This document shows positions 11,501-21,793 of a stretch of 64,000 bases of DNA, one piece after another (position 1 is the stretch's first letter; the number at the start of each line of letters is the position of its first letter). Source of the DNA: Litoditis marina (taxonomy: Eukaryota; Nematoda; Chromadorea; Rhabditida; Rhabditidae). The position numbers were made by a program, and so were the translations under genes. A model generated the notes under the pieces. That model searched no databases, had not been told where the DNA came from, and saw only the letters and a list, made by a program, of their open reading frames with translations. The stretch spans positions 5,291,241 to 5,355,240 of the forward strand of contig OZ038437.1 of assembly GCA_964036275.1 (NCBI GenBank), in the 5' to 3' direction.

Positions 11501-13842
11501 GTAAAAGAGAAGTGGTTAACAAAATGGTTAACCAGGTAACCCGGTTAAGGTATTTCGTTGACCCTACCAGGTAATCTTAACCGGGTTACCTGGTAGGGTC
11601 AACGAAATACCGGGTTCCTTCTGGAATTGGCCGATTTTCGAACATTAATGGATTTTGCAGGTCGTCGTGTGCGTAAAATGAAGCAGCGTCTGGGCATCAC
11701 GGACCTGCGAAAGAGTGCGAACCGCATGAATTTTGGAGAACTCGGCGAGGACGTGATGCAGGACCATATGGGCTTCGATGTTGGACAGGTGTGTGAAAAA
11801 GTCGATTCTGTTCAAACTGGAAAATTCAATTTTCAACGAACTGGACATTCACAATTTCAGACGAGAACACTAGAAGTTTCGGCTTTAAACTCTGAAACTT
11901 CAATCTCGGTCGGCAACCCTAGTGTTGCCATAGTATATTGCACTCTTACGTGCGATTTGTGAAGTATTCTTTTCACATATTTGGTATCTGGCCAGCAAAA
12001 AGTTGGTCTAAAACGTTTTATATTTACTTTCATTTTTCATAGTTTTGTCGTCTAGATTAAAGTCAGCCACAAGCTTGTGTTTACGATTGAATGAGCGTTC
12101 TACACTTCCTACTCCGTGTCAGATAATCATGAGATTATCCCGCTCACAGGCTAAGCAACTGGCTGGTTCGAGCAAAAAAATTGTTTTAACATTTAAAAAA
12201 AGATTTTCACGGGGGAGGGACCATTTTGTACTCGTGCATAAGTTGTTTAGAGAAAAGTTTGCAACAGTTCATGAAAATCCAGAATAGAGTGTTTTAATTG
12301 AAATTTGCGACGGACCAGAAGACGCACGCCAAGATGTGCTTACGATTTTCATGTAGTTATATAAGTATAATCAGATTGAATGATATAAAGTGAACTAGTA
12401 TGAAGTAATTAAATAAATGAGTCGATAAACTACGAATAATGAATACTATCCATAAAAGTTAATCAATGATTAAGTTTAAAGTTACACCGTTTCGGCCTCT
12501 GCAGTGTAGTTTGATGTGCACAGACTAGAACCCTCTTGGTACAACATATCAAACTACAACCACAGAAGTCAAGCTACAAACTAAATTACGAACTACGAAT
12601 CCATTCTTCAGACGAAGGGTGGCAACGTGGCGGGCGGTAGTATCCGAGCTGGTGTCGTAGATCAAAAAAAAACGCGCGCAGTCAAACTACAAACATATTG
12701 TAGTTGACACATAAATTGATGCCGCAGCACACACAGATCAGACTACAAAAATCGTGATCCCAGGGTTTCAGACGACGTTTTCCTGTGTTATAGTTTGATG
12801 CCATACAAAATGTATGATGTCTTCGTGTTTCAGGCGAAAATGGAGAGCGCGGCGCTTCCTCATAGTATTGTAGTTTGATGCCGCAACACAGATCAATCTA
12901 CAACTGTACAAAGTCAGACAACAAACTATACAAATCCATTTTCCAGACGAAGGGTGGCAACGTGGCCGGCGGCCGAATTCGTGCTGGTGTCGTAGATCAA
13001 AAGACGCGCGCCAAGATGTCACAGAAGCTGCAGCGACAGGTGGAACGACAGAAGCAGCACGGCGGGATGACCAGCATCAAGAACAAGATGGTGAGTGTAG
13101 TATTGTAATAATAATAATAATAATAGTAATAGTATAAAAATTCCTGGCAATCGTGACCACTAGGTTTTCAGTCAGTTAGTACCTGACTTTGACGCCTTGA
13201 CGTTCCTGACTAACTCGACTCTCTCTCTTGGTTGGCTCTTGATAAACTTAAAACGAACGCTCGAAAAAACTCGAAACTTTTCGAGTCGAACTCGAAAACT
13301 CGAAATTTTCCAAAACCTCGAAAAATCGAAATTTTGAACTCGATTAACAACCCTATTAGACATCAATACAATGTAATTAAGTACAATAATAGCGTATACA
13401 ATAATAATTGTTTACAGATTGCCGGAACTGCTTCGTCGGTCTCGTTTACTCCCGTGCAGGGTCTGGAGATTGTCAATCCGATTGTGAACGAGCAGCGGGG
13501 CGCTGCTTCTTCTTCCACGTATTTCTCGTCAGCGGCTACGTTTGCCAAGGTTTGTTACTTATTAAATACACAAATTAACTACAAACCTAATTTAACTTTA
13601 ATAGAACAAAGGTCTGAGGAGGAGGAGGAGGGGAAGGAATACGTTTGTATTGTCTCGTGTCGCGACCTATTTCTCTCTCTCGCTTGTATTTGGTAAAATC
13701 AGATGGCAATGATTGGCTGACCTCACCAAACTACAAATGACACCAGTGAGGAAGTTTTCACAGTTGCAGTTTTGATATATTGTACATCGGGATTAAGATT
13801 TAACCTTTATATATTCAGGTCGGAACCCCAAAGCCGCAATGA
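5537..13842 (+). CDS. prp-31: U4/U6 snRNP pre-mRNA processing factor PRP31, complete
   Basis: Fourteen exons, all phase-compatible: 5537-5611, 6099-6193, 6675-6789, 7130-7294, 7975-8115, 8856-8951, 9451-9507, 9774-9889, 10307-10409, 10930-11026, 11661-11788, 12947-13090, 13418-13549 and 13819-13842 (TGA). They total 495 aa, close to the usual ~500. The protein starts with an acidic segment. The NOSIC/coiled-coil part includes FPELETLVPNPLEYL. The Nop domain includes IVVSVTASTTQGKAL, MSLIAPNLVSLLGAGTTAQL, MPSCNIQVLGRQKKTLAGFS and HESPEGEIG. The C-terminal part has KKRGGRRVRKMKQRLG and GTASSVSFTPVQGLEIVNP. PRP31 binds the 15.5K protein and U4 snRNA in the nucleus and is needed to build the tri-snRNP. 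The start is the first ATG before the conserved acidic N-terminus, shortly after a CTCCAG acceptor-like site. The extreme C-terminus is short (VGTPKPQ). Introns hold several MITEs and exon echoes. Confidence 0.95.
5668..5806. mobile_element. Palindromic MITE, GTGGCCGTATTCACCAA family, copy 1
   Basis: About 139 bp, folding on itself: ends GTGGCCGTATTCACCAA and TTGGTGAATATGGCCAC, with inner TCCCGGGAAG and CTTCCCG blocks. First prp-31 intron. Confidence 0.88.
6326..6493. mobile_element. hAT-like MITE, copy 3
   Basis: Same family, from CATACCTCAGCAAAGTTGTC to CTTACTGGGG, in a prp-31 intron. One end is slightly rearranged. Confidence 0.75.
6905..6962 (+). pseudogene. Exon echo of prp-31 exon 3
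   Basis: Copies the part encoding TAPLEADPQYQLIVK (exon bases 6733-6780), with CAGTATCAGCTGATCGTCAA intact. Confidence 0.85.
7685..7743 (-). repeat. tRNA-like (SINE-head-like) segment 1
   Basis: On the minus strand: TGGTTAGCGTTCGG, later GGGTTCGATCTCC. It has a box-B-like motif and tRNA-like length, but no closed acceptor stem. Confidence 0.6.
7762..7925. mobile_element. hAT-like MITE, copy 4
   Basis: Same family, from CCAGTAAGGTCTGACTGAGC to GACAACCTTGCTG, in a prp-31 intron directly beside a tRNA-like segment. Confidence 0.75.
8128..8228. repeat. CT microsatellite
   Basis: CTCTCT tract just after the prp-31 exon 5 donor, interrupted by short unique bits. Confidence 0.85.
8484..8727. mobile_element. 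~240-bp TA-MITE (TATAGTYTGTTYCACC family), copy 1
   Basis: Ends TATAGTCTGTTCCACGCA and TGGTGAAACGAACTATA, with inner CTACAGTAATC and its complement. prp-31 intron. Confidence 0.78.
8752..8806 (-). repeat. tRNA-like segment 2
   Basis: Minus strand GAGTGGTTGGCGTTTCGTG, then GGGTTCGATCCTC. Close relative of the segment at 7685 and directly next to a TA-MITE. Confidence 0.55.
9739..9768. repeat. (TTA)n microsatellite
   Basis: About ten TTA/ATT units immediately before the acceptor of prp-31 exon 8. Confidence 0.9.
10161..10195 (+). pseudogene. Exon echo of the prp-31 exon 9 start
   Basis: TTTAGAAAGGCGATGAAGGT repeats the acceptor and first codons of exon 9 (10304-10333). Confidence 0.75.
10738..10900. 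mobile_element. hAT-like MITE, copy 5
   Basis: Same family, from CACCAGTAAGGTCTGACT to TTTACTGGGGTATGG, in a prp-31 intron. Confidence 0.85.
11405..11625. mobile_element. GGTTACC-rich inverted element, copy 1
   Basis: Dense GGTAACC/GGTTACC sites (ACCGGGTTACCTGGTAGGGT near the right end), in the prp-31 intron before exon 11. Confidence 0.65.
12607..12686 (+). pseudogene. Exon echo of prp-31 exon 12
   Basis: CAGACGAAGGGTGGCAACGT through AAACGCGCGC copies the acceptor and first 70 bases of exon 12 (12943-13016), with an A-run expansion that breaks the frame. A shorter echo of the same exon lies at 12312-12342. Confidence 0.9.
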
Positions 13843-14786
13843 GCTGGTAACAGTATGATGCCACGTTGAAGTCATTTGACTCTATTTTATCGATTGGTTG
13901 TTTTGAGGCACCAGCTGAGCTGTTTGAAAAGGGCGATTAGGTTTTTGAAATTTGATGTATGAACTGTTGAGGATGCTCATTGCTCATATTTTGAAACGAC
14001 CTGTAAAAGTTTGTTGAAGAATTCAATTATTCTTGGACAATTAAGCCCCAGTGGGCCGTTTGAACAGCTCAGTTAAGTAAACTTTGTATTTAAGATCAAT
14101 AATTGTCTTTTTTCTATCTTCTCTCGATGATTTTGATGTTCAGACTGGTTTTCATTGTAATGTTCATACGGTCTTTATGGTCTCTCCGTTGTTTACCCCA
14201 TGTTGTGTTGTTATTTATTTTTGTATCGGCTGTTTTGTTAAATGTTTGACATACTTGGTGCATTGCTTAAAAAGAGATACTTCCTCGTACTTTGAAGTTT
14301 GGCTAATGCTTATTTTATAGCATTGAGCTCACTTAAGTTAGTGCAACGCTTGATTTTTGAACGCTAATTTCACAGACGGAATAATATTTCTCAGAGCGGT
14401 CTTGGGCAATCGATCAGAAACATGAATTTAAAGGTTACAAATTAGAATATTAACGGTTTGGCAAAACTGTGTTAGCCTTTTCACCAAAATAGTCTGGAAA
14501 CATACATGAGTGCTATGCAAATTGCCTACGCGAAACTGGGGGGGGGGGGCGGATAACTAACGTGTTTACTGTTTGCCAACATAGCCTGAAAACAAAGTCC
14601 GGAAACTGCCATACGTGTAACGTAAACTGGGTATATCCAACGTGTTTAAACCAAGATAGTCTGAAAACGACCGAACGTGGTATGCAAATGTACACGTGCG
14701 CCGATGAGTTGGCATATATATATAAGAGGAGCATTCATTCTTCATTCACTCCACCTGAGTTGGTAGCAAGAAGTCGCCTAGTCGAG
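13843..14786. other. Spacer between prp-31 and the small unrecognised gene
   Basis: T-rich, probably prp-31 3'UTR followed by promoter. A run of ten G lies at 14540-14549. A loose direct repeat of the theme CGTGTTTAC...TGCCAACATAG...CTGAAAAC recurs three times at about 14465-14690. No exon found. Confidence 0.5.
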
Positions 14787-17375
14787 ATGAACTTCAATCC
14801 TGTCCTGGCCAAGCTGCTGCCCAATCATCATAACATTCAGGTGATATAGGGGTATGATGTTTTGGTGATCTCTTATAGACGCCATAACTTAGCTATTCCA
14901 ATTTCTTTGCATTATCATGTTTCAATATTTATTAGTGTAATTTGTTAAGTTTAGTAGTTTTCTTTCCAAAGTGGTCATCTTATCTAATGTTATAGCTTTC
15001 TTTCTGTATTGTATGTATTGATGGTAGTCACCAACCAATTTTCAATTCTGTTCCTTCCAGAATGGAATGGTTTCTCCGAATGACACCCTGGAGCATCTAA
15101 CACGAATGCTGCGCACCGCTCAGCTGGCTGCACAGAACGCAAACGCTCAATCGTCGTTGGAAGTGGGTTTCGCTCGGGTTTTCTTCAGTTTTAGGTGATG
15201 TGAGGATGAGAGTAGTCGAAATTCGCTCGATTGCAGAGTGTGGTGAATTGAGTATTGATTGATCTAACCTGTCAATTCTAGGAGTAACCTGGTTTTTCTG
15301 GAACCCAACCTCTTTCACTTTTCAGGCTACCTGAGGTAACATAGAATTATTGCTGCTCTGTGTCAGATAGAAGGGTGGCCGGTTTTGCCGGCGAATGTAT
15401 GGAAAATACCGGCATCGGAACGGGTGTCAGCTAGCTTTGAGATAATTTGAGAAAAATTAGGAAACGTAAACTGTTAAATATATAGAATGAGGTTAACTAA
15501 AACGAAATCATATGAAAATATAGTTGTTTCATACTATCTATATCAGTTATTTCTGCCCTTTCCAGCACTCCTCCCACGGTCATGGTGCCGGCATGCATCA
15601 CGGCTCGGCGCGCGACGAGTCGCCGCGACGTCGCCCGAAGAAGAAGGGAAACTGGAAGCCGCGTCGCACCGCCAGTCCCGAGACGGAGCCGCTAGCGGCG
15701 GCCGCCGCTGCGGTGGATAAGCCGCGCACGGTTGGTTCTTATATTTTATCGTTTATTGATTGATTGGAATAGGGATTGTTTATTGATAGATTTGGTTGAG
15801 GATTGATAGAATTGGTAGGGTAACGATTGCGCGGTCAATATGAACCGCTGGTCGCTGCTGCCGCCGCTGCGGTGGATAAACCGTGAATGGTTGGTATTGA
15901 TTGATTTATCGGGCAGTTTATTGATTATTGGTTGAATTTGAAGCTGATTCGTATTGACAGCTGTCGCATCGCGTTGAGACGGAGCCGCCAGTGGCTGCCG
16001 CCGCAGCTGTAGATAAGCCGCGCTCGGTTGATATTGTTATTGATTGAATTGTCTGGGTATTGATTATTTAGAACGTATTGATTAGTTTGTTGGGTGGGTT
16101 ACCAATTGGAACCACCAGCGGCTGCCGCCGCAGCTGTAGATAAGCCGCGCACGGTGGGTATTTGTGTTTATTGATTTAGTTGGGCAACAGTTTTCAGCGT
16201 TTTGTATGGATCGATATTCGGCGGTTGATACATGTAAGCAAAATGCAACCCGGTTGCATGTGTAAAGAAAATTGTCTTTACACATGCAACCCGGTTGCTT
16301 GTCTAATTGGCCTCGATATTCATGTGTTGCACCTTTTCATTCCGCCTATTTGTTGAGCTTCCGGTATTTCAGCTCCAAGATAGCCTCATAAAAGTGCATC
16401 AGCTGTCGCGTACCAGCGTTTATTAGCACTTAACTAACCGCGTTGAGGCAAATTGCAGCGCCGATTGTTGAAGCGTTTTAAGAGTCAATTCTACAAGTAA
16501 CCTAACTTCCTAATAATTCTCCAGCCTTTTCGGTTCCCTGAGTAGGTAACCCGTTGGTAACCTGAAATAAAAAGAACCGGTTACCCTCCAATTTGACGTT
16601 GAATTCGGATTTCACCGTTAATTTCAATTGTAGCCGAGTTTTGGTTACAGGTTTTCAAACTTTTTTCGCGATAATGGCCTGAATAATGGGATGTATACCG
16701 TTTTATGATTATCGATTTTTTTGGTTTTTCCAGGTTGTGTCGTCGACGTTGGCGCCCGGTGGCGGTCGAATTGTGTCGAGTCGCGACGAGAAGGGCCACA
16801 TTCACATGCGCGTCGAGTACGACCGAGATCAGGTGGGCGGAGCTTAATTTAATTTCTTGTTCAGCTTCGGCTAGCGAACAGATTCGTTACCGACTTAGTA
16901 CCTCCAAGTTACCTTGGCGTGTTTCACACTCTGGTTTGGTTGTTGATGGTATCCACTATTCCATTTATATACGGTACCTGCAACTTTCTTCTGTGCTAGT
17001 GGTATACGGTATTCCCAACTTACCTTCTGTGGCTCGTGCAGATGCTCCGCTGTGCATAGTTATCACCCTTCGTATAGTGAAACGAGCATTCCGGCCAGCA
17101 CTATTACCAGGTACAGTGCTTGTCTAGTTGATTGTCCCGATTCACGGTATCCCTAACTTTCTTCTGTGCTCGTGGTATACGGTATTCCTAATTTACATGT
17201 CATTAACTTACCTCTATTCCAGATGCTGCGCTGTGCCCACTCTCCCTACTCTGCCCTCCCTCCCGCCGCCATCAAGAACATAGTCGTCTACATGCCGGAA
17301 ATTGTCTCGCAGTTCCCGGTTCGTCACGGAGTACATCAGCCCCGTTACGTGGCACCCGAACAGCATTTTTATTGA
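14787..17375 (+). CDS. Unrecognised small His/Ala/Arg-rich protein, ~190 aa
   Basis: Five phase-0 exons: 14787-14840, 15061-15162, 15566-15730, 16734-16832 and 17223-17375 (TGA). I do not recognise the family. The protein begins MNFNPVLAKLLPNHH. It then has a Leu/Gln/Ala-rich segment (TLEHLTRMLRTAQLAAQNA), a His/Gly stretch (HSSHGHGAGMHHG), a basic block (RRRPKKKGNWKPRR), an alanine run before VDKPRT, and a more globular end (EKGHIHMRVEYDRDQ, AIKNIVVYMPEIVSQFP). No signal peptide or membrane span is visible; the basic block could direct it to the nucleus, which is inference. GC-rich third positions and clean splice sites support real coding. The intron after exon 3 holds three decayed copies of that exon's 3' end with its donor, and the intron before exon 5 holds one of exon 5. 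The last exon might instead splice to a terminal exon near 21.1 kb. Confidence 0.7.
15855..16160 (+). pseudogene. Three tandem echoes of the exon 3 end of the small gene
   Basis: Copies at about 15855-15893, 15962-16030 and 16108-16160 each repeat GCTGCCGCCG...GATAAGCCGCGCACG with a following GT. Spacing is roughly 160, 136 and 129 bases. All keep a possible donor; one copy (15880) has a stop in the exon frame. Confidence 0.85.
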
Positions 17376-17813
17376 TTTATTGATTTTATTGACCTACAAT
17401 AGGTTGTTTTGTACTTGAATGGGTACTGGGGATTGAAATGGGTGTCATAGTACCCAATATGGGGTTTTTGTAATCTAAATTGGGTTCTTGGGTAATCAAA
17501 TGGGTCCTGGGGTGCTCAAATGGGTAGTATGGTTCCCAATATTTTGGGTATTGCATTCGAATTTCGTTACTTTGATGCCAGGATTGTGTTTTATTGACCC
17601 AAAGGCGTCCCCGGTACCTAATTTATTCATCCATGTATCTTTAGTTAACTCACTCAATTGCAGTTTTAAAGTAAGATTAAATGTAAAGTTCAACTCCATT
17701 CAATTAGGCTCTTCACAGAGGAGTTTATCTATTCTGAGTAAATCTAGTCAGGTTTTATCTAGTTTTATCGATTGTGAATATTTTTGGGTGTTTGTACGTG
17801 TATGTAAATGTTT

Positions 17814-17819
17814 AATAAA
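17814..17819 (+). promoter_or_regulatory. Possible poly(A) signal AATAAA
   Basis: Canonical AATAAA about 440 bases after the stop of the small unrecognised gene. It is the nearest such hexamer I noticed downstream, followed by a T-rich stretch. Support is only the motif and its position. Confidence 0.3.
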
Positions 17820-18083
17820 TGTGTTTTTTTCGTTCAAGCTCTGGAGGAACTATACTTACAAAGTTGTTACAGCCTGAGTGAGCACTAGGGTGGAAGATTG
17901 TCATTCTGAACTACATTAAGTGTCCAAATGTCGAATCTCAGTTGTAGTTTTATCGTCACACACATCAGAATTTCTGAATCCTGCCTACAACACAGAAATA
18001 ATAAAGTACATCGTCCATCTTCAGTTGCTCGCTTGTTTTTGAAAGTTGTACAACAGTATCAAGTACAAGTTGTAGCCAGTGAC

Positions 18084-18255
18084 CAAAATACGTATGCCAG
18101 AAAATCCCGACCCTTTCATCCCACCCTGCGTATCTCGCTCTGCCACACTATTTCTTGTCTCTTACATCCCGACGAGATGTGAGAGCAGAGAAATATCGTA
18201 TGTTTGAGGAGACGCAGGGTGGGATGAAGGTGCCAGGATCTTCTAGCATACGCAC
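18084..18255. mobile_element. Palindromic MITE (CGTATGCCAGAAAATC...CCCACCCTGCG)
   Basis: Left CGTATGCCAGAA with TTTCATCCCACCCTGCG pairs with right CGCAGGGTGGGATGAA and TTCTAGCATACG. Confidence 0.8.
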
Positions 18256-18946
18256 AACATAGAAGCCAACATACATACAAGCATACAAGTATCTGTTGTA
18301 GTTTGATGTCGATTCAAGCCGTAATTCACGAGTTTTACAAACACAGCGGAACAGAGCGAATCCGACAAGACGTGAATGTTCACGTTTTTCACGTAGTCAC
18401 GTGAAAGATCGGCTTTGCCCACGTTTTGTCAGATCCATCCAGACGTTCCTCACGTTTTTCGTAAAATCTTCATTGTAGTTTGGTCTTTGAACGCATTATA
18501 ATCACCGCATCCTACCCTCAAGGCGGGATCAAATTACAAAGTCCATCGTCCCGTTTCTCACATTGTCACGTTTTCACGTGAACACAGATTTCTCACGTTC
18601 TCACGTTTTTGTCGGCACCTTCCAAAGTCACAAAGAGTGGTAAGATGGTAATCTGAAAGGGAATATGCCACCTGATGTAACATAATTAGGTGCGGGGGGC
18701 CTGTTGTCTCCGAGGCCACACCCCCTCTGCTATCCTCTAATATTCATACCTTTCTATTCACGAATGGATCTATCGATTGAATGGTGACTCACGTGTTTTT
18801 ACGTGAAACTCTCACGTGTTTTACGTGGGTTGTTCAGGTGAAACTGAAACGCGTGAGTCCTGCTACCCTCTAATAACCATACCACACCTTTCTGTTAACG
18901 ACCAGATATCGTTTTGAACTCTCTCCTGCAAAACGTGAGTATTCTG

Positions 18947-19163
18947 GGCAACCAGAATAAGTCATTCAAAATTAAAAGTCATTAAAGTAAAAGTCATTTA
19001 AAAGTAGAATTCATTAAGTACAGAAACAGTTTAGAATCAGAAATGAAGTTTTCGAAAATTTTCGTATTTTTCAAATCCTGACTAAAAGTGAATTAATGAC
19101 TTTTACTTTTAAATGACTTTTACTTTAATGACTTTTTATTTTGAATGACTTATTCCTGGTACC
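18947..19163. mobile_element. Foldback MITE with 9-bp target duplication (MULE-like)
   Basis: 217 bp with arms GGCAACCAGAATAAGTCATT and GGTACCAGGAATAAGTCATT on opposite strands, continuing through AAAGTCATT repeats. Flanked on both sides by AGTATTCTG (18938-18946 and 19164-19172). A 9-bp duplication is characteristic of Mutator-like elements. Confidence 0.8.
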
Positions 19164-21125
19164 AGTATTCTGCACTTTGACACATGATACATTTCCGTAC
19201 TTTGGTTATGTAGTATCCTTGCTAAGGGATTATCACTCTCGGAAGCAAGCTTATACGGTGTACGTGTATGTTCACATCGTGCTTGTAGTTTGATCTCGTT
19301 CTTTTTCGTTAGAAGTTCGTAAATTATGACTTCTGATAGATCAAACCACTAAGATTTGATCACTTCGTATGATAGGATTGTATGGGCTTTTTGAGTTCCG
19401 AACAGAAGTTAACTCGGACGTCTTCGAGCCACACACATCAGAGGTATCATTTGAGCTGGTTCATCCTAGAGCTCTATCACAAATTTCTATTCACAAATAC
19501 CATTCTACACTTTGTTATCTAGAACTTAACATATTTCTAATCACAATGACTAGTATTTTGACAATGTAATTTCGTTTGAAGTGACTCAACATCATATAGT
19601 TTGTCCAATACTGAATGGCAGTACTGAAATTCTTGAGCAGTTGCTGCGAGTTTTTCAACAGTTAATTTCACGATATAAGACGGTTCCAACTAAATTTTTT
19701 GAAAAACAGCAACATTTTCCCGAAATCTTGTCATTAGGAATACCTTGGCAATATATTGTTTTCCTTGCCAAAACAACCGCTGAATCTCCCCACTTTTGTA
19801 AACGTTGTTTTTGACAAGTGATATTCGTTAATAATCGCTTTGACAAGTGCTATTGTGAGTCAAACTTCATTGGCAAATGATAACATAGTTCATTGATATT
19901 GGCATGTGATAGGATCTCTCATCGAGATTGACAACTGATATTATCACGCAAACTAGATTGACACTTGTCAACAATGGGTACAAAATTAAACTCGTAATAA
20001 AAATGATAAATTACCACACTCGTATAAAATTGAATAAGAGCATGGGGTATTTTCCTTCCTTACCGACCTAGCAATACAATGTAATTAGTTTTAAACTAGA
20101 TTTATCATAATGAATGATTAAGTTTCATGAGATGCTATGATTTCTTGAGTAGGAGCAGTGACAAATAACGAGCTAATATAAATAATGTCATGTACAACAG
20201 TGGATATACAAACAACGTGAAGATAGTGGAAATCCTGTACAACTTTGTATATAATATTATGAGAAATGAATAGAAGAGAAGTCAGCACATTGCTGAAGGC
20301 ATGGGTACATATTACATGTTGAGAGCTACCATCATCGAGTAGAGACGTGCTCACAATCCCATTCACAACGACGCCTTCCAGGTGGGTCGATAGAGCTACG
20401 GACACATCTGAACAGTGAATAGTAACATAATCACAAGCAAAATAGAAACGTTTATATTCAATTATGGGCTCAATAAATTAGCAAAGATAGTTGCATAAAT
20501 GGCAATTGGTAAGTTATCTTACTGAATTTTGCACGATTCGCTTCATTTGATTCAGTTAAAACTATTCATTTTAATTGGGTTGCATACAGGGATACAGGAG
20601 CGAATCATCTGGTTCAGAAAGAATCGGTTGGACTCTGGTTGGAAAATAGCTGGTTTGGAATGAAATTCGCCAAGAAAGTCAGTAATCGTTAATCGTTTAA
20701 AAGGGAGTGCACACAATTCTGAGCAACCACGAAGATGAATCAGGGCAAACATTGCACAGTTTTAAGTAAATCGCTTTTCACACCGTTGATAAGAGGTCAT
20801 GTGTGGAGTAAATCGCTCATCACAACGTAAATAAGAAGTCATGTGTGGATACCAAAATTACCAAGCTTCCTTGAACAAAAAAAAACAGCTGTTCTAACTC
20901 ACATCTTTTTGTATGGTCGTGTGGATCCTAACCGACGACTAACAAGAGTAATCTCTGGACAGAACCTGAAATATAAAAAGGCAATTACACAAATTAGAAT
21001 AATTCAGAAACATTCCATGAAAAACAAAGAAGGACAAGTGGGGTTAAACGTGACTTACATGAACTAATGAAACAAAAAATATGCGAAATAGCACGAAAAC
21101 TAATGATGAAAATTATTTTTTATAG

Positions 21126-21214
21126 GAGCTGGCGGCGGTCCGAAATTCGAAAACGTCAACCGCAGCGCGACCGCGCCGCGTCGCTCGTCAACAGTAGCCA
21201 GCGTAGCTTCATAA
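21126..21214 (+). CDS. Possible orphan terminal exon
   Basis: The acceptor TTTTTTATAG is followed by a GC-rich 89-base segment. Read with one base from a previous exon it gives AGGGPKFENVNRSATAPRRS, then STVASVAS and a stop (TAA). Codon choice (TTC, AAC, GTC, CGC) resembles the coding exons here and not the AT-rich flanks. A T-rich 3'UTR-like stretch follows. It needs a phase-1 donor upstream, and no clear partner was found. The small gene ending at 17375 is the nearest candidate, through weak donors. It lies between the arms of a large inverted repeat, so it could be captured exon material. A second frame is also open for 23 codons, so the reading is uncertain. Confidence 0.35.
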
Positions 21215-21350
21215 TTCAACCGTTCCATTTTGTAAACTTTTGTGTTTTTTGTGTTTTTTTTTTGTTATTTAAATTTCTTTTATTTGTTTCAGTTCTGCTG
21301 TTGTTTTTATGTCAGTATTTTCAGGGTACTGTGGCGTGTGTGCAATTGGT

Positions 21351-21474
21351 TTTTCATCGTGAAGGAGTCCTTTTCTTCAATAAAAGTGAGTTATCCCTAT
21401 AGTTCTTCATGTTTTTCATCGTGAAGGAGTCCTTTTCTTCAATAAAAGTGAGTTATCCCTATAGTTCTTCATGT
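21351..21474. repeat. Perfect 62-bp tandem duplication
   Basis: Two adjacent copies of a 62-base unit (21351-21412 and 21413-21474), each beginning TTTTCATCGTGAAGGAGTCC and ending TTCTTCATG, look identical. It is probably a recent slippage event in the T-rich stretch after the candidate terminal exon. Confidence 0.85.
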
Positions 21475-21752
21475 TTATGTATTTTCATTTTGTTTTTTTC
21501 ATCCCACTCGGAAAAACGTCATGCGAAAGTTGGAAGCCACGTTTTCGTAACCATTTACTGTTAGCCGCTATTACCTGTTATAGATATCACAACTTATTTT
21601 TTAGACTTCTTCTTTGTCACCTTATCACGCTGTTTTTGCCTACAGTATGTTTTGTATTCAAACTTCTATAGAGTCTCGTCTCTGCGTATGTGGCATTATA
21701 CTGTCCAACAGTAATCTGTTTTTGCACTTTGTTAATTGTGTTTTTTTTTCAG

Positions 21753-21793
21753 ATTCGAGCGTCGTCCGTCCTTCTGTTCTCAAGCTCGTCTAG
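21753..21793 (+). CDS. Possible alternative terminal exon
   Basis: A strong acceptor (TTTTTTTTTCAG) is followed by 41 bases that, in the same phase as the candidate exon at 21126, read SSVVRPSVLKLV and stop (TAG). The shared phase makes it a possible alternative last exon of the same transcript. Evidence is only splice site, phase and codon look. Confidence 0.25.

Larger units (their letters stand above)
17376..21125. other. Transposon-rich spacer, first part
   Basis: No convincing coding exon was seen. It holds a run of TGGGT-type repeats (17400-17550), a possible poly(A) signal, a palindromic element at 18084-18255, many CACGTTTTCACG motifs (18360-18960), a 9-bp-TSD foldback (18947-19163), and the left arm of a large inverted repeat near 19670. 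Confidence 0.6.

Noticed and set aside
20118..20405. 95-codon minus-strand open frame ending in a stop, with an acceptor-like site upstream
   Set aside because: No partner exon, donor or recognisable similarity was found, and it lies between transposon arms. It could be a relic of a terminal exon, but support is too thin.
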